Positions 15,340 through 22,153 of a stretch of 22,153 bases of DNA are shown here, one piece after another (within the stretch, counting starts at the first letter, position 1; the number at the start of each line of letters is the position of its first letter). The notes beneath the pieces were generated by a model, which was not told the DNA's origin, made no database searches, and worked only from the letters and a program-made list of their open reading frames with translations. Both the position numbers and the translations under genes were made by a program. This DNA comes from CAYLJO01 sp964383905 (lineage in GTDB: Bacteria; Acidobacteriota; Blastocatellia; Pyrinomonadales; Pyrinomonadaceae), in the NCBI GenBank assembly GCA_964383905.1, contig CAYLJO010000098.1, positions 1 to 22,153 of the forward strand, read 5' to 3'.

Positions 15340-16566
15340 CTACCCAGGTCTCTCAAGAGGCGGCACAACAGCAATAAAATCATTCGCGAAGCGCCGCGCA
15401 TACTGCTCCAATAACTCCAACACGCGGCGATGTTCAGGCGAGCGCACGATGAGCCCGACGTGATAGCGTTTTTTGACGCGGTAAGCAATCTCGGGGTCGG
15501 TGTAAGCAGAAGTATCAGGGTATTCCTGCCGCGCCAGAGAAAGCACGATGCCACTGTATTCCTCGGATGACGGGCGGACCGCGTTATGACCTTCGCCGCG
15601 CGCTATTTCGATCCTCGCCCACCCGCGCCAGAGATTGATACCACTCGCCGCCTCTAAAGTTTCTGCGATATACGCGCCGCCAACGCGCGCGGCGACTTCG
15701 AGAAAATAAAAGTTCCCGTCCGCATAACCCTTGATGAATTCGGCATGCGCCGCGCCATGCGTCAGGCCGAGACCGATCAATAGCTGACGATTTATCGCCA
15801 ACAAGGCTTTACGATCATCCGAATCGCATTCGACCGTAGAGGAGAGAAAAACGCCTCCTTCATGGGCCACACTCATCGGCGGGCGACCATAGCGATTGAC
15901 ACCGGCAAATATCACCTCGCCGCTTGCGACGAGCGAATCCACGTGATAAACATCACCGGCAATGAATTGCTCAAGCAGGTAGTACGGAGACCGCTCGTGC
16001 GGGTGCTCGCGCGCGTCAAGCTCTTCAATTGTGCGCCAGACCTCTTCGGGGTTAGACAACTTTTTGATCCCGATGGCGGAAACATCAGAGCGCGGTTTGA
16101 GGACCCACGGCGGCGGTACGCAATTCATGTACGCGCCGATATCTTCGTAATTGAGCGCATGTACAAACTCCGGCGCGCGGATGCTAATCTCCTGCGCCTT
16201 GACGCGCATTAACAGTTTGTCACGAAAGACGCGCGCCGTCGTACCGCTCATGCCCGGTATGCACAAGTGTTCGCGGATCAGTGCCGCGTTGATGACATCA
16301 TATTCTTCGAGTGCGACAACGCGATCAAGTTTTTGCCGGCGCGCAAGTTGATTGACAACCTGAATCAATATGTCGGATCCGGCATCGTTCGGCACGCCGA
16401 TACGGTCATCTATACTCTCGCGAGGCCAGTATTCTTCGAGTAGCTTATCTTTCGTCAGGAGAATGACGCGACACCCCTGTCGCTTGCATTCGCGGATAAA
16501 GTCAACACCTTTGAAATAAGTGGCGAGACACAGAATAGTCAAAGCGTGGGCCCGTGATACAGACAT
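15340..16566 (-). CDS. ATP-grasp domain protein (carboxylate-amine ligase type)
   Basis: 408 residues. The family activates a carboxylate with ATP and joins it to an amine or thiol; the substrate here is unknown. The N-terminal part is a pre-ATP-grasp Rossmann-like domain (ILCLATYFKGVDFIRECKRQG). ATP-binding features follow: Lys157 in PWVLKPRS, the YLLEQFIAGDVYHVD strand (E199, with the ribose/adenine region around it), and metal/substrate residues E276 (HAEFI) and E290/R294 in FLEVAARVGGAYIAE. The usual Asn in ExN is Ala here, as in several ATP-grasp subfamilies. The ATG is preceded by GAGAGGA at good distance. It diverges from the acyl-CoA ligase gene across 230 bases containing an AT-rich palindrome. 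No peptide-synthesis partner is adjacent. Confidence 0.88.
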   Translation of the reverse strand: MSVSRAHALTILCLATYFKGVDFIRECKRQGCRVILLTKDKLLEEYWPRESIDDRIGVPNDAGSDILIQVVNQLARRQKLDRVVALEEYDVINAALIREHLCIPGMSGTTARVFRDKLLMRVKAQEISIRAPEFVHALNYEDIGAYMNCVPPPWVLKPRSDVSAIGIKKLSNPEEVWRTIEELDAREHPHERSPYYLLEQFIAGDVYHVDSLVASGEVIFAGVNRYGRPPMSVAHEGGVFLSSTVECDSDDRKALLAINRQLLIGLGLTHGAAHAEFIKGYADGNFYFLEVAARVGGAYIAETLEAASGINLWRGWARIEIARGEGHNAVRPSSEEYSGIVLSLARQEYPDTSAYTDPEIAYRVKKRYHVGLIVRSPEHRRVLELLEQYARRFANDFIAVVPPLERPG

Positions 16567-16630
16567 TTAATCTTCCTCTCAAGTGATGAGATCGGAGCCT
16601 GTGCGGGTACACCCTCGGCGAAGTTAAAGT

Positions 16631-16642
16631 CAATATATATTG
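16631..16642. promoter_or_regulatory. Perfect 12-bp AT palindrome in the divergent ATP-grasp / CoA ligase region
   Basis: CAATATATATTG is its own reverse complement. TATGAT (16643-16648) follows on the plus strand and TACAAT overlaps it on the minus strand as possible -10 boxes facing either gene. It may be an operator or just the AT-rich core of divergent promoters. Confidence 0.4.
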
Positions 16643-16796
16643 TATGATACGAGGCGGTCATCGGCTCGGCGTAAACTTGTTCCTAAGCGCGACCCTTTTC
16701 TTCTCGCCGGATTGCCAGCGGAAGCGAATTTCAAAGCAAGCGAACGAGCAGCCGCAGATTTTGTAGCCATCGCCCATTGCGCGCGAGGAGCAACAC

Positions 16797-18365
16797 ATGA
16801 TTTTCCGCAGCCCGTATCCTGACATCACAATTCCAGAAGTCCCGCTCACGCCGTTGGTGTTGCGGCGGGCACACGAGCTTGAAAGCAAGCCCGCGCTCAT
16901 CGACGGAGAGACGGGGCGCATCATCACTTACGGGCAACTCGCTGAAGCTGTGCGGCGCGTGGCAATCGGCCTGGCGCGGCGCGGTCTGCGAAAAGGTGAT
17001 GTCTTCGCTATCTATAGCTACAACGTGCCGGAGTTCGCCATCGCCTTCCACGCCGTTTCATTCCTGGGCGGCATCAATACGACGATTAACCCGCTTTGCA
17101 CTGCGGAGGAGCTAACCAATCAACTCAACGACGCGCGCGCGAAGTACCTGCTGACGGCCCCGTCGTTGTTGGGCAAAGCCCTTAAGGCGGCCGCTGCAGC
17201 AGGCGTTGAAGAGGTTTTCGTCTTTGGCGATGCCGAGGATGCGACACCTTTTGCCGTCCTGGGCCAGAGTGACGGTCAGGTGCCGGGGGCCCAAATCAAC
17301 CCACGCGAGGATGTTGTCGCACTCCCCTACTCAAGCGGGACAACAGGACTCCCCAAAGGAGTGATGCTCACGCACTATAATCTGGTCGCCAACATCGTAC
17401 AGATGGAAACGGTCGATTGCGCAACGGGGGCAGACACTTTAATCTGCGTGCTCCCGCTCTTCCACATCTACGGCATGAACGTGATCATGAACATGGGCCT
17501 TCAGGCGGGCGCAACCATCGTGATCATGCCTCGCTTTGAGATTGAAGGGTTCCTCCGGGCGCTGCAGGATTACAAGGTAACTTTTGCTCACCTTGTGCCG
17601 CCGATCGTGCTGGCGCTGGCGAAGCAGCCTGTAGTCAGCAGCTTCGACCTTTCAGAACTGAGAACGATCTTCTCCGGGGCCGCTCCGCTCGGCGCAAACG
17701 TCTCTTTAACCTGCTCCCGACGGTTGGATTGTTTAATCCGGCAGGGGTACGGTATGACTGAAACTAGCCCCGCGACTCACGCCAGCCCGGTCGACCCGTC
17801 GCTCGTTAAGCCCGGCTCGGTCGGCACGTGTGTTCCGAACACAGAATGCAAAATTGTGGACACGGAAACGGGCGTCGAGCTGGGCGCAAACGAGGAAGGC
17901 GAGATTTGTGTACGAGGCCCGCAGATCATGAGGGGCTATCTCAACCGCCCGGAGGACACGGCACGAACAATCGATGCCGGCGGCTGGCTTCACACAGGCG
18001 ATATCGGTTACGCTGACGCGGACGGCCACTTCTACATCGTGGATCGCGTCAAGGAGCTTATCAAGTACAAGGCTTTTCAGGTCGCGCCGGCGGAGCTGGA
18101 GGCGGTGCTTCTTGCGCACCCGTGTATTGCCGATGCGGCCGTCGTCCCCAGCCCCGATGAGGAGGCCGGAGAAGTGCCGAAGGCTTTTGTCGTGCCGAAA
18201 GCCGGTGTGACGGCTGAAGAGATTATGGGCTTCGTGTCGGAGCGCGTCGCGCCGCATAAGAGAATTCGGCGCGTCGAGATCATCGAGCAGATTCCAAAAT
18301 CTGCTTCGGGGAAAATATTGCGTCGCGTTCTGGTCGAGCGCGAGCGAGGAAGGAGACAGGATTAA
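16797..18365 (+). CDS. AMP-forming acyl-CoA synthetase (4-coumarate-CoA ligase-like)
   Basis: 522 residues. It activates a carboxylic acid with ATP to an acyl-adenylate, then transfers it to CoA. Motifs in order: phosphate-binding YSSGTTGLPKG (178-188), QGYGMTETSP, GWLHTGDIGYADADGHFYIVDRVKELIKYK with the hinge region, and the catalytic Lys506 in IPKSASGKILRR. The overall wording (PLFHIYGMNVIMNMGL, FQVAPAELEAVLLAHP) is that of the plant 4CL/luciferase-like subgroup, so an aromatic or medium/long-chain acid is likely, but the substrate is not readable. No signal peptide. A GAGGAGC Shine-Dalgarno lies just before the ATG. The stop is four bases before the next gene, so the two are probably co-transcribed. 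Confidence 0.94.
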   Translation: MIFRSPYPDITIPEVPLTPLVLRRAHELESKPALIDGETGRIITYGQLAEAVRRVAIGLARRGLRKGDVFAIYSYNVPEFAIAFHAVSFLGGINTTINPLCTAEELTNQLNDARAKYLLTAPSLLGKALKAAAAAGVEEVFVFGDAEDATPFAVLGQSDGQVPGAQINPREDVVALPYSSGTTGLPKGVMLTHYNLVANIVQMETVDCATGADTLICVLPLFHIYGMNVIMNMGLQAGATIVIMPRFEIEGFLRALQDYKVTFAHLVPPIVLALAKQPVVSSFDLSELRTIFSGAAPLGANVSLTCSRRLDCLIRQGYGMTETSPATHASPVDPSLVKPGSVGTCVPNTECKIVDTETGVELGANEEGEICVRGPQIMRGYLNRPEDTARTIDAGGWLHTGDIGYADADGHFYIVDRVKELIKYKAFQVAPAELEAVLLAHPCIADAAVVPSPDEEAGEVPKAFVVPKAGVTAEEIMGFVSERVAPHKRIRRVEIIEQIPKSASGKILRRVLVERERGRRQD

Positions 18366-18369
18366 TCAG

Positions 18370-18756
18370 ATGTCACCGGAAATCGTTTCGAGGGCCGTGG
18401 CCGCATACTTTGCCGCCGTACGAAAGATGGACGTTGAAGCCTGTGTCGCCAGCTTTGCCGGGGATGCCGTCAGCCGCGACCCGGTGGATAGCCCGCCAAT
18501 CGAAGGCCACGAAGCCTTACGCCAGTTCTTCAACAATATCATCGGAACGTTCAAGGAGGTGGGACTAACGGAAGAACACGTCTTTGTTGCGGGCAACGGG
18601 GCGGCGGTCAAGTGGGCGGGCCGCGGTGTGGGTAAGAATGGCCGTCAGGTCCGTTTTGAAGGCATCGACGTTTTCGAGATCAACGAAGACGGCAAGATTC
18701 AGAAACTCTGGGCCTACTGGAACCCCGTCGAGTTGATGCTTCAGCTACAGAGTTAG
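18370..18756 (+). CDS. NTF2-like / SnoaL-like small protein
   Basis: 128 residues forming one NTF2-like cone fold: an N-terminal helix (VSRAVAAYFAAVRKMDVEACVASFAGDAV), PIEGHEALRQFFNNI, and closing strands VRFEGIDVFEINEDGKIQKLWAYWNP. The fold is shared by ketosteroid isomerases, polyketide cyclases and many proteins of unknown role; the catalytic residues cannot be assigned confidently. It starts four bases after the acyl-CoA ligase stop, suggesting that it acts on, or binds, the product or substrate of that enzyme (inference). A GC-rich palindrome (GTATCGATAC at 18765-18774, flanked by GCCC and GGGGC) directly follows the stop and may end the unit. Confidence 0.88.
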   Translation: MSPEIVSRAVAAYFAAVRKMDVEACVASFAGDAVSRDPVDSPPIEGHEALRQFFNNIIGTFKEVGLTEEHVFVAGNGAAVKWAGRGVGKNGRQVRFEGIDVFEINEDGKIQKLWAYWNPVELMLQLQS

Positions 18757-19144
18757 CCCTGTCCGTATCGATACAAGGGGCATGGTCTTGATGAGAGTAT
18801 GCGATCATGAAGATTCCTGCGTAAACAGATTCATGACAACCACATACGGGCGCTAAACTCACCCGTGAATCGTGCCTTTTATCCACCACAGTCACTGCCG
18901 TCGACTGTTTTACGCGATGTCAACGGCAAGGTTATCCCAAACTTCTACTTTGAACATCCCCTGGCTTTAGCGGTTCATTGTGACGCTGCCCCCACGAATA
19001 GATCACTTATCCGTCACGCTGGCCACATATGTATAAACTTTATTCTGTTTGAGGCCCTGGGCTTGACGCTCTTTGGACAGGCAGATTATCTTCGCTCGCG
19101 TTATCCATCATTCACTTAGACCAATTTTTGCGGAGCTTTATCTC
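18757..19144. other. 388-base region without a recognised gene
   Basis: Holds the palindrome GTATCGATAC (18765-18774) right after the NTF2-like gene and a short ACGGG/CCCGT hairpin near 18848-18868. An 84-codon frame (18865-19119, GTG start) has no recognisable domain and no ribosome site. No clear sigma70 promoter for the decarboxylase gene was found; TTGACG near 19060 lacks a matching -10. Confidence 0.5.
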
Positions 19145-20563
19145 ATGTCATCACAACGGGGCGTGTCTTCCCCGGCCTGGACAATTCCCGGCTACCTGGA
19201 AACGCGCGACAACCACCTGAGCATCAACGGCGTGGATGCGCTGGCGCTGGTTCAAGAGTACGATTCCCCACTTTTTGTCTTCTCTGAGCTGCGCATACGC
19301 TCGAACATCGAGCGGCTTAAGCGGGCCGCCGGCGTGGTCGGGCGCCCGGTCAAATTTTGCTACGCCTCAAAAGCCAACTCCAATATGGCCGTGCTCGCCG
19401 CGGTACGCGACGCGGGCATCGACGTCGAAGTCAATAGCGGCGGCGAGCTTTACAAGGCGCTGCGCGTGGGCTTTCGGCCCGACCAGATTATCTTCAACGG
19501 CACGAGCAAAACCGATGATGAACTGGATGAGGCCGTACGCGCTGGCATCTACTCGATCAATGTGGATTCCACTTACGAGATCGAGCTGGTTGAAGCGGCT
19601 GCCGGAAGGCTCAACCACCGCGCGAATGTTACGCTACGCCTTGTGCCGGAGATCGGCACGCGCTCGCATCTAGGTTTACAGACCGCGCTGCTCACCTCCA
19701 AGTTTGGCATTTCGTCATCCGAGGTGCTCGATGCGTTCCGGCGTGCCCTGCGCCACCCGAATCTTCTACACGTCAGCGGCATACATATTCACGTCGGCTC
19801 GCAAACGCCTGACGTCGAGCCGTTCGCCGCTGCCTTCAAGAGCATGTGGGAGCATCTTGTCACCCTCTATCGCGAGACGGGGCACACGCTTGAACACATT
19901 AACCTCGGCGGGGGCATACCCGTCAACTACCTGCGCGACCGCTCGCAGGCCGACCAACTCCCCGAGCACGAGCGCGACATGCTCGGCGCGGAACTCGAAC
20001 CTTCAGAGGTACTCGCCGCCGCGCTCCGCGTCGCACGCGAGTCGGCGCGTGCGGCCGACGGCGAGCACCTGCTCGACCGCGTCACCATCCTGCTAGAGCC
20101 CGGAAGGAGTGTGATCGCAGACGCGGGCCTGGTACTTACGACTGTCCGCAACGTCAAGCGGCGGCCCGAGACGGGCGACATGTGGCTGTTGACCGACGCC
20201 GGCTATAATCTCCTACTGTCGATGAACAACTATAAGTGGTACTACCATCTCATTTCCGCGTCGCGCGCCGATGAGCCCCCGGAAACGGAATACAAAGTCG
20301 CCGGGCCGCTCTGCGATTCCGGCGACGTTTACTTCGATATCGAGCGCAGCGGACGGCTGCCCGACTACCGGCGGCTTCCCGCCGGCGTCCGTCCCGGCGA
20401 GGTCCTTGCTCTGCTCAATAGCGGGGCGTACTCGCTCGCCCAAATGTTCCCCTATAACGGTCGCCCCTTGCCCGCCGCCCTGATGATACGGGGAGGTGGC
20501 CGCGTCGATTTAATCCGTCGTCGTGACGCCTACGAGGATCTGGTTGCGTGCGATCAATGGTAA
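19145..20563 (+). CDS. Fold-III PLP decarboxylase, diaminopimelate-decarboxylase-like
   Basis: 472 residues from the ATG at 19145 (GGAG about 10 bases upstream; an in-frame ATG at 19073 adds unconserved residues). A PLP-binding barrel then a beta domain. Visible: PLP Lys76 in FCYASKANSN, HVGSQ (His216), the phosphate-binding GGG 255-257, EPGRSV (318-323) and GPLCDSGDVYFD with Cys390. The family includes LysA, ornithine/arginine and carboxynorspermidine decarboxylases. Departures from LysA: CDSGD instead of CESGD, RLVPEI instead of RxNP, SHLGLQTALLTSKFG with Ala for the usual Gly, and a SMNNYKWYYHLIS loop in the substrate region. Substrate is therefore uncertain. An amino-acid permease follows 64 bases downstream, suggesting amino-acid uptake or exchange coupled to decarboxylation (inference). 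Confidence 0.88.
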   Translation: MSSQRGVSSPAWTIPGYLETRDNHLSINGVDALALVQEYDSPLFVFSELRIRSNIERLKRAAGVVGRPVKFCYASKANSNMAVLAAVRDAGIDVEVNSGGELYKALRVGFRPDQIIFNGTSKTDDELDEAVRAGIYSINVDSTYEIELVEAAAGRLNHRANVTLRLVPEIGTRSHLGLQTALLTSKFGISSSEVLDAFRRALRHPNLLHVSGIHIHVGSQTPDVEPFAAAFKSMWEHLVTLYRETGHTLEHINLGGGIPVNYLRDRSQADQLPEHERDMLGAELEPSEVLAAALRVARESARAADGEHLLDRVTILLEPGRSVIADAGLVLTTVRNVKRRPETGDMWLLTDAGYNLLLSMNNYKWYYHLISASRADEPPETEYKVAGPLCDSGDVYFDIERSGRLPDYRRLPAGVRPGEVLALLNSGAYSLAQMFPYNGRPLPAALMIRGGGRVDLIRRRDAYEDLVACDQW

Positions 20564-20623
20564 CTTGAGTTTCGAGTCCCGCGTTAAAAGCCGATTCAGA
20601 GCTCGAAACTCAAACCCGAAACC
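20562..20623. repeat. Inverted repeat with 7-bp spacing of units (element C)
   Basis: Plus-strand units starting with G recur every 7 bases from 20569 (GTTTCGA first), four in a row. On the minus strand, units run from 20623 downward in 7-bp steps (GGTTTCG, GGTTTGA, then two more). GAGTTTCGAG near 20567-20576 pairs with CTCGAAACTC (20602-20611). It begins inside the decarboxylase stop codon and ends just before the permease ATG. Confidence 0.65.
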
Positions 20624-20627
20624 AACG

Positions 20628-22073
20628 ATGCCACATCCCGGCCACATCACGCTCATTCGCGGCCTCGGTCTGGTCGCCGCTATCTCCATTGTCGTCGGTA
20701 ATGTGATCGGAACGGGTGTTTTTCTCAAGACGCGCGTCATGACGTGCAATGTCGGCTCGCCCGCGATGGTCATCGCCGTCTGGGTCTTTGCGGGTCTGCT
20801 CTCACTGGCCGGCGCGCTCACCTACGCCGAGTTGGCCGCCATGATGCCGCGGGCGGGCGGAGAGTATGTCTTTGTACGCGAGGCTTACGGCAGGGGCCCC
20901 GGTTTTCTCTACGGCTGGATGCAGATCTTCATCGGCAAGACAGGCTCGCAGGCGGCGCTTAGCGTGAGCTTCGCGATCTTCCTCAACGTCCTCACACGCG
21001 GCGCCCTTAACGGAAACTATTTTACGCTTACTCTGTTGGGCAACCGGATTCCCTTCGGCCATTTGCAGGTGGTCGCGCTCGCATCCATCGTCATTGTTAC
21101 TCTCATTAACTGTGCCGCTGTCAAGGTGAGCGGCGCGGTCGCCACGGTGCTTACAGGAATTAAGATTGCGCTCGTGCTGGGGGTGGGCGCCGGCGCATTT
21201 CTGTTTGCGCGCGGCGGCGGGTTGACGCATCTGGCAATGACCGCTACGGATGGCGCATGTGAAGGCGTGGGTGCCGCGGCACGCGTCGGGCTTGCAGGAT
21301 TTGGCGCGGCGATACTTGGCGCGCTGTGGGCCTACGACGGATGGAATAATCTGACGCTCGTCGCTGGCGAAGTCGAAAATCCGCAGCGCAACCTCCCGCT
21401 CGCGCTGATCGGCGGGATGATCGTCGTCTGCTTACTCTATGTCTTTGTCAACATCGCCTACTTTTATGTCCTCACTCCGGCAGAGATTACCGACGTCCCC
21501 GCGGCCTCTTCCGTGGCGACGGAAGTTGCCCGCAAGTTCTTAGGCCCTCTCGCCGTCAGTTTGATCGCCGCCGCGCTGCTCTCGTCGACCTTCGGCACTC
21601 TCCACACCTCGATCCTAACCGGTGCGCGCGTCCCTTATGCGATGGCGCGCGACCGCCTCTTTTTTCAAAACCTCGCCCGCCTCTCACCGCGCACGCATGT
21701 TCCCGTCGGGGCGCTGATCGTGCAGGGCGTCTGGGCCGGCGTGCTGGCGCTTTCGGGCTCATTCGATACGCTGACCGATTATGTGATCTTCGCCGAGTGG
21801 ATTGTCTACGGCATGGTAACCGCCTCAGTCTTTATCTTCCGCCGACGGATGCCGGATGCCGAGCGCCCCTATCGCGCCTGGGGTTATCCGGTGGTACCAA
21901 TCATATTTCTTCTCGTGACGGCGTGGCTGCTGATCAACACACTGCTGACGACGCCACTTCAAGCATTCGCCGGGCTTGCGCTGATTGCAATCGGGCTGCC
22001 CGTTTACCTCTACTGGTCACGTCGTAATCGCCCGGCCCTTCAAGACCAGGCGGCGGTTGATCCTGATCAGTAG
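20628..22073 (+). CDS. APC-superfamily amino-acid permease (LAT/basic amino-acid type)
   Basis: 481 residues from the ATG at 20628. A longer frame from 20523 would be encoded by the repeat and the end of the decarboxylase, so it is rejected. About twelve membrane segments. The first carries the family's unwound substrate-binding motif, ISIVVGNVIGTGVFLK, followed by ALTYAELAAMMPRAGGEYVFVREAYG. Later landmarks are ALWAYDGWNNLTLVAGEVENPQRNLP and SSTFGTLHTSILTGARVPYAMARDRLF, typical of LAT-type transporters and related exchangers. It moves an amino acid across the inner membrane, as proton symport or exchange. Its place behind the PLP decarboxylase suggests a shared substrate or product (inference). 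The remaining 80 bases of the window hold only a short CCTCT/AGAGG hairpin near 22136-22148. Confidence 0.93.
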   Translation: MPHPGHITLIRGLGLVAAISIVVGNVIGTGVFLKTRVMTCNVGSPAMVIAVWVFAGLLSLAGALTYAELAAMMPRAGGEYVFVREAYGRGPGFLYGWMQIFIGKTGSQAALSVSFAIFLNVLTRGALNGNYFTLTLLGNRIPFGHLQVVALASIVIVTLINCAAVKVSGAVATVLTGIKIALVLGVGAGAFLFARGGGLTHLAMTATDGACEGVGAAARVGLAGFGAAILGALWAYDGWNNLTLVAGEVENPQRNLPLALIGGMIVVCLLYVFVNIAYFYVLTPAEITDVPAASSVATEVARKFLGPLAVSLIAAALLSSTFGTLHTSILTGARVPYAMARDRLFFQNLARLSPRTHVPVGALIVQGVWAGVLALSGSFDTLTDYVIFAEWIVYGMVTASVFIFRRRMPDAERPYRAWGYPVVPIIFLLVTAWLLINTLLTTPLQAFAGLALIAIGLPVYLYWSRRNRPALQDQAAVDPDQ

Positions 22074-22153
22074 GCCGGCAAGTCTAATTTCTGATGCCAT
22101 TTATTATGGTTCTATTTAAGGGACAAGTTTTCATACTCCTCTGAAGAGGTGAA

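Noticed and set aside
15306..15554. Minus-strand 82-codon frame at the end of the ATP-grasp gene
   Set aside because: Overlaps the recognised ATP-grasp gene in another frame; no domain seen.
19060..19090. Promoter for the decarboxylase from TTGACG
   Set aside because: No acceptable -10 hexamer lies at 16-18 bases.
18865..19119. 84-codon frame with GTG start before the decarboxylase gene
   Set aside because: No ribosome site, no recognisable domain, length easily reached by chance.
20523..20627. Upstream start for the permease
   Set aside because: The extra 35 residues are encoded by the decarboxylase end and the inverted repeat; the ATG at 20628 directly precedes conserved sequence.

Overview
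The window (22,153 bases, moderately GC-rich) looks like a chromosomal stretch of a Gram-negative-type bacterium. Gene content and protein style suggest Acidobacteriota, probably Blastocatellia/Pyrinomonadaceae: a di-haem menaquinone-type SdhCAB, a secreted S9 peptidase, a CysL-like LysR regulator, a DUF2071 protein and heptad-built intergenic repeats. This placement is inference; no rRNA or other marker is present. No tRNA, rRNA, CRISPR array, insertion sequence or phage gene was seen.

Layout. 40-3602, minus strand: an SPFH/Band 7 membrane protein, an amidase-signature hydrolase and a LysR regulator. 3603-3858 is a divergent control region with a LysR-box palindrome and a good sigma70-type promoter facing sdh. 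3859-7341, plus: sdhC-sdhA-sdhB (succinate dehydrogenase) as a tight operon. 7391-8688, plus: a cupin, a truncated RidA remnant and a PDF1A-like peptide deformylase. 8689-8920 holds two hairpins. 8921-10579, plus: a GAF-histidine kinase-receiver hybrid. 10647-11579, minus: malate dehydrogenase. 11634-11843, minus: a possible 69-residue small ORF. 11832-12233, plus: a small Smr-domain protein, followed by a foldable element (12238-12306). 12399-14450, plus: an exported S9 peptidase; then a DUF2071 protein. 15340-16566, minus: an ATP-grasp protein. It diverges from a plus-strand pair, a 4CL-like acyl-CoA ligase and an NTF2-like protein. 19145-22073, plus: a diaminopimelate-decarboxylase-like PLP enzyme followed by an APC amino-acid permease.

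How the genes may work together. SdhCAB and malate dehydrogenase are two TCA-cycle steps. The LysR gene shares a control region with sdhCAB and may autoregulate. The decarboxylase/permease pair and the ligase/NTF2 pair look like small functional units. Most of the rest is housekeeping or accessory single genes.

The most distinctive structure is a set of three intergenic elements (about 2651-2722, 10575-10646 and 20562-20623). Each is two inverted arms built from short units, exactly or approximately 7 bp long. Unit sequences differ between elements, but the architecture is shared. Each element touches or supplies the stop codon of a neighbouring gene. They resemble a degenerate heptameric repeat family that may serve as terminators or mobile intergenic repeats.
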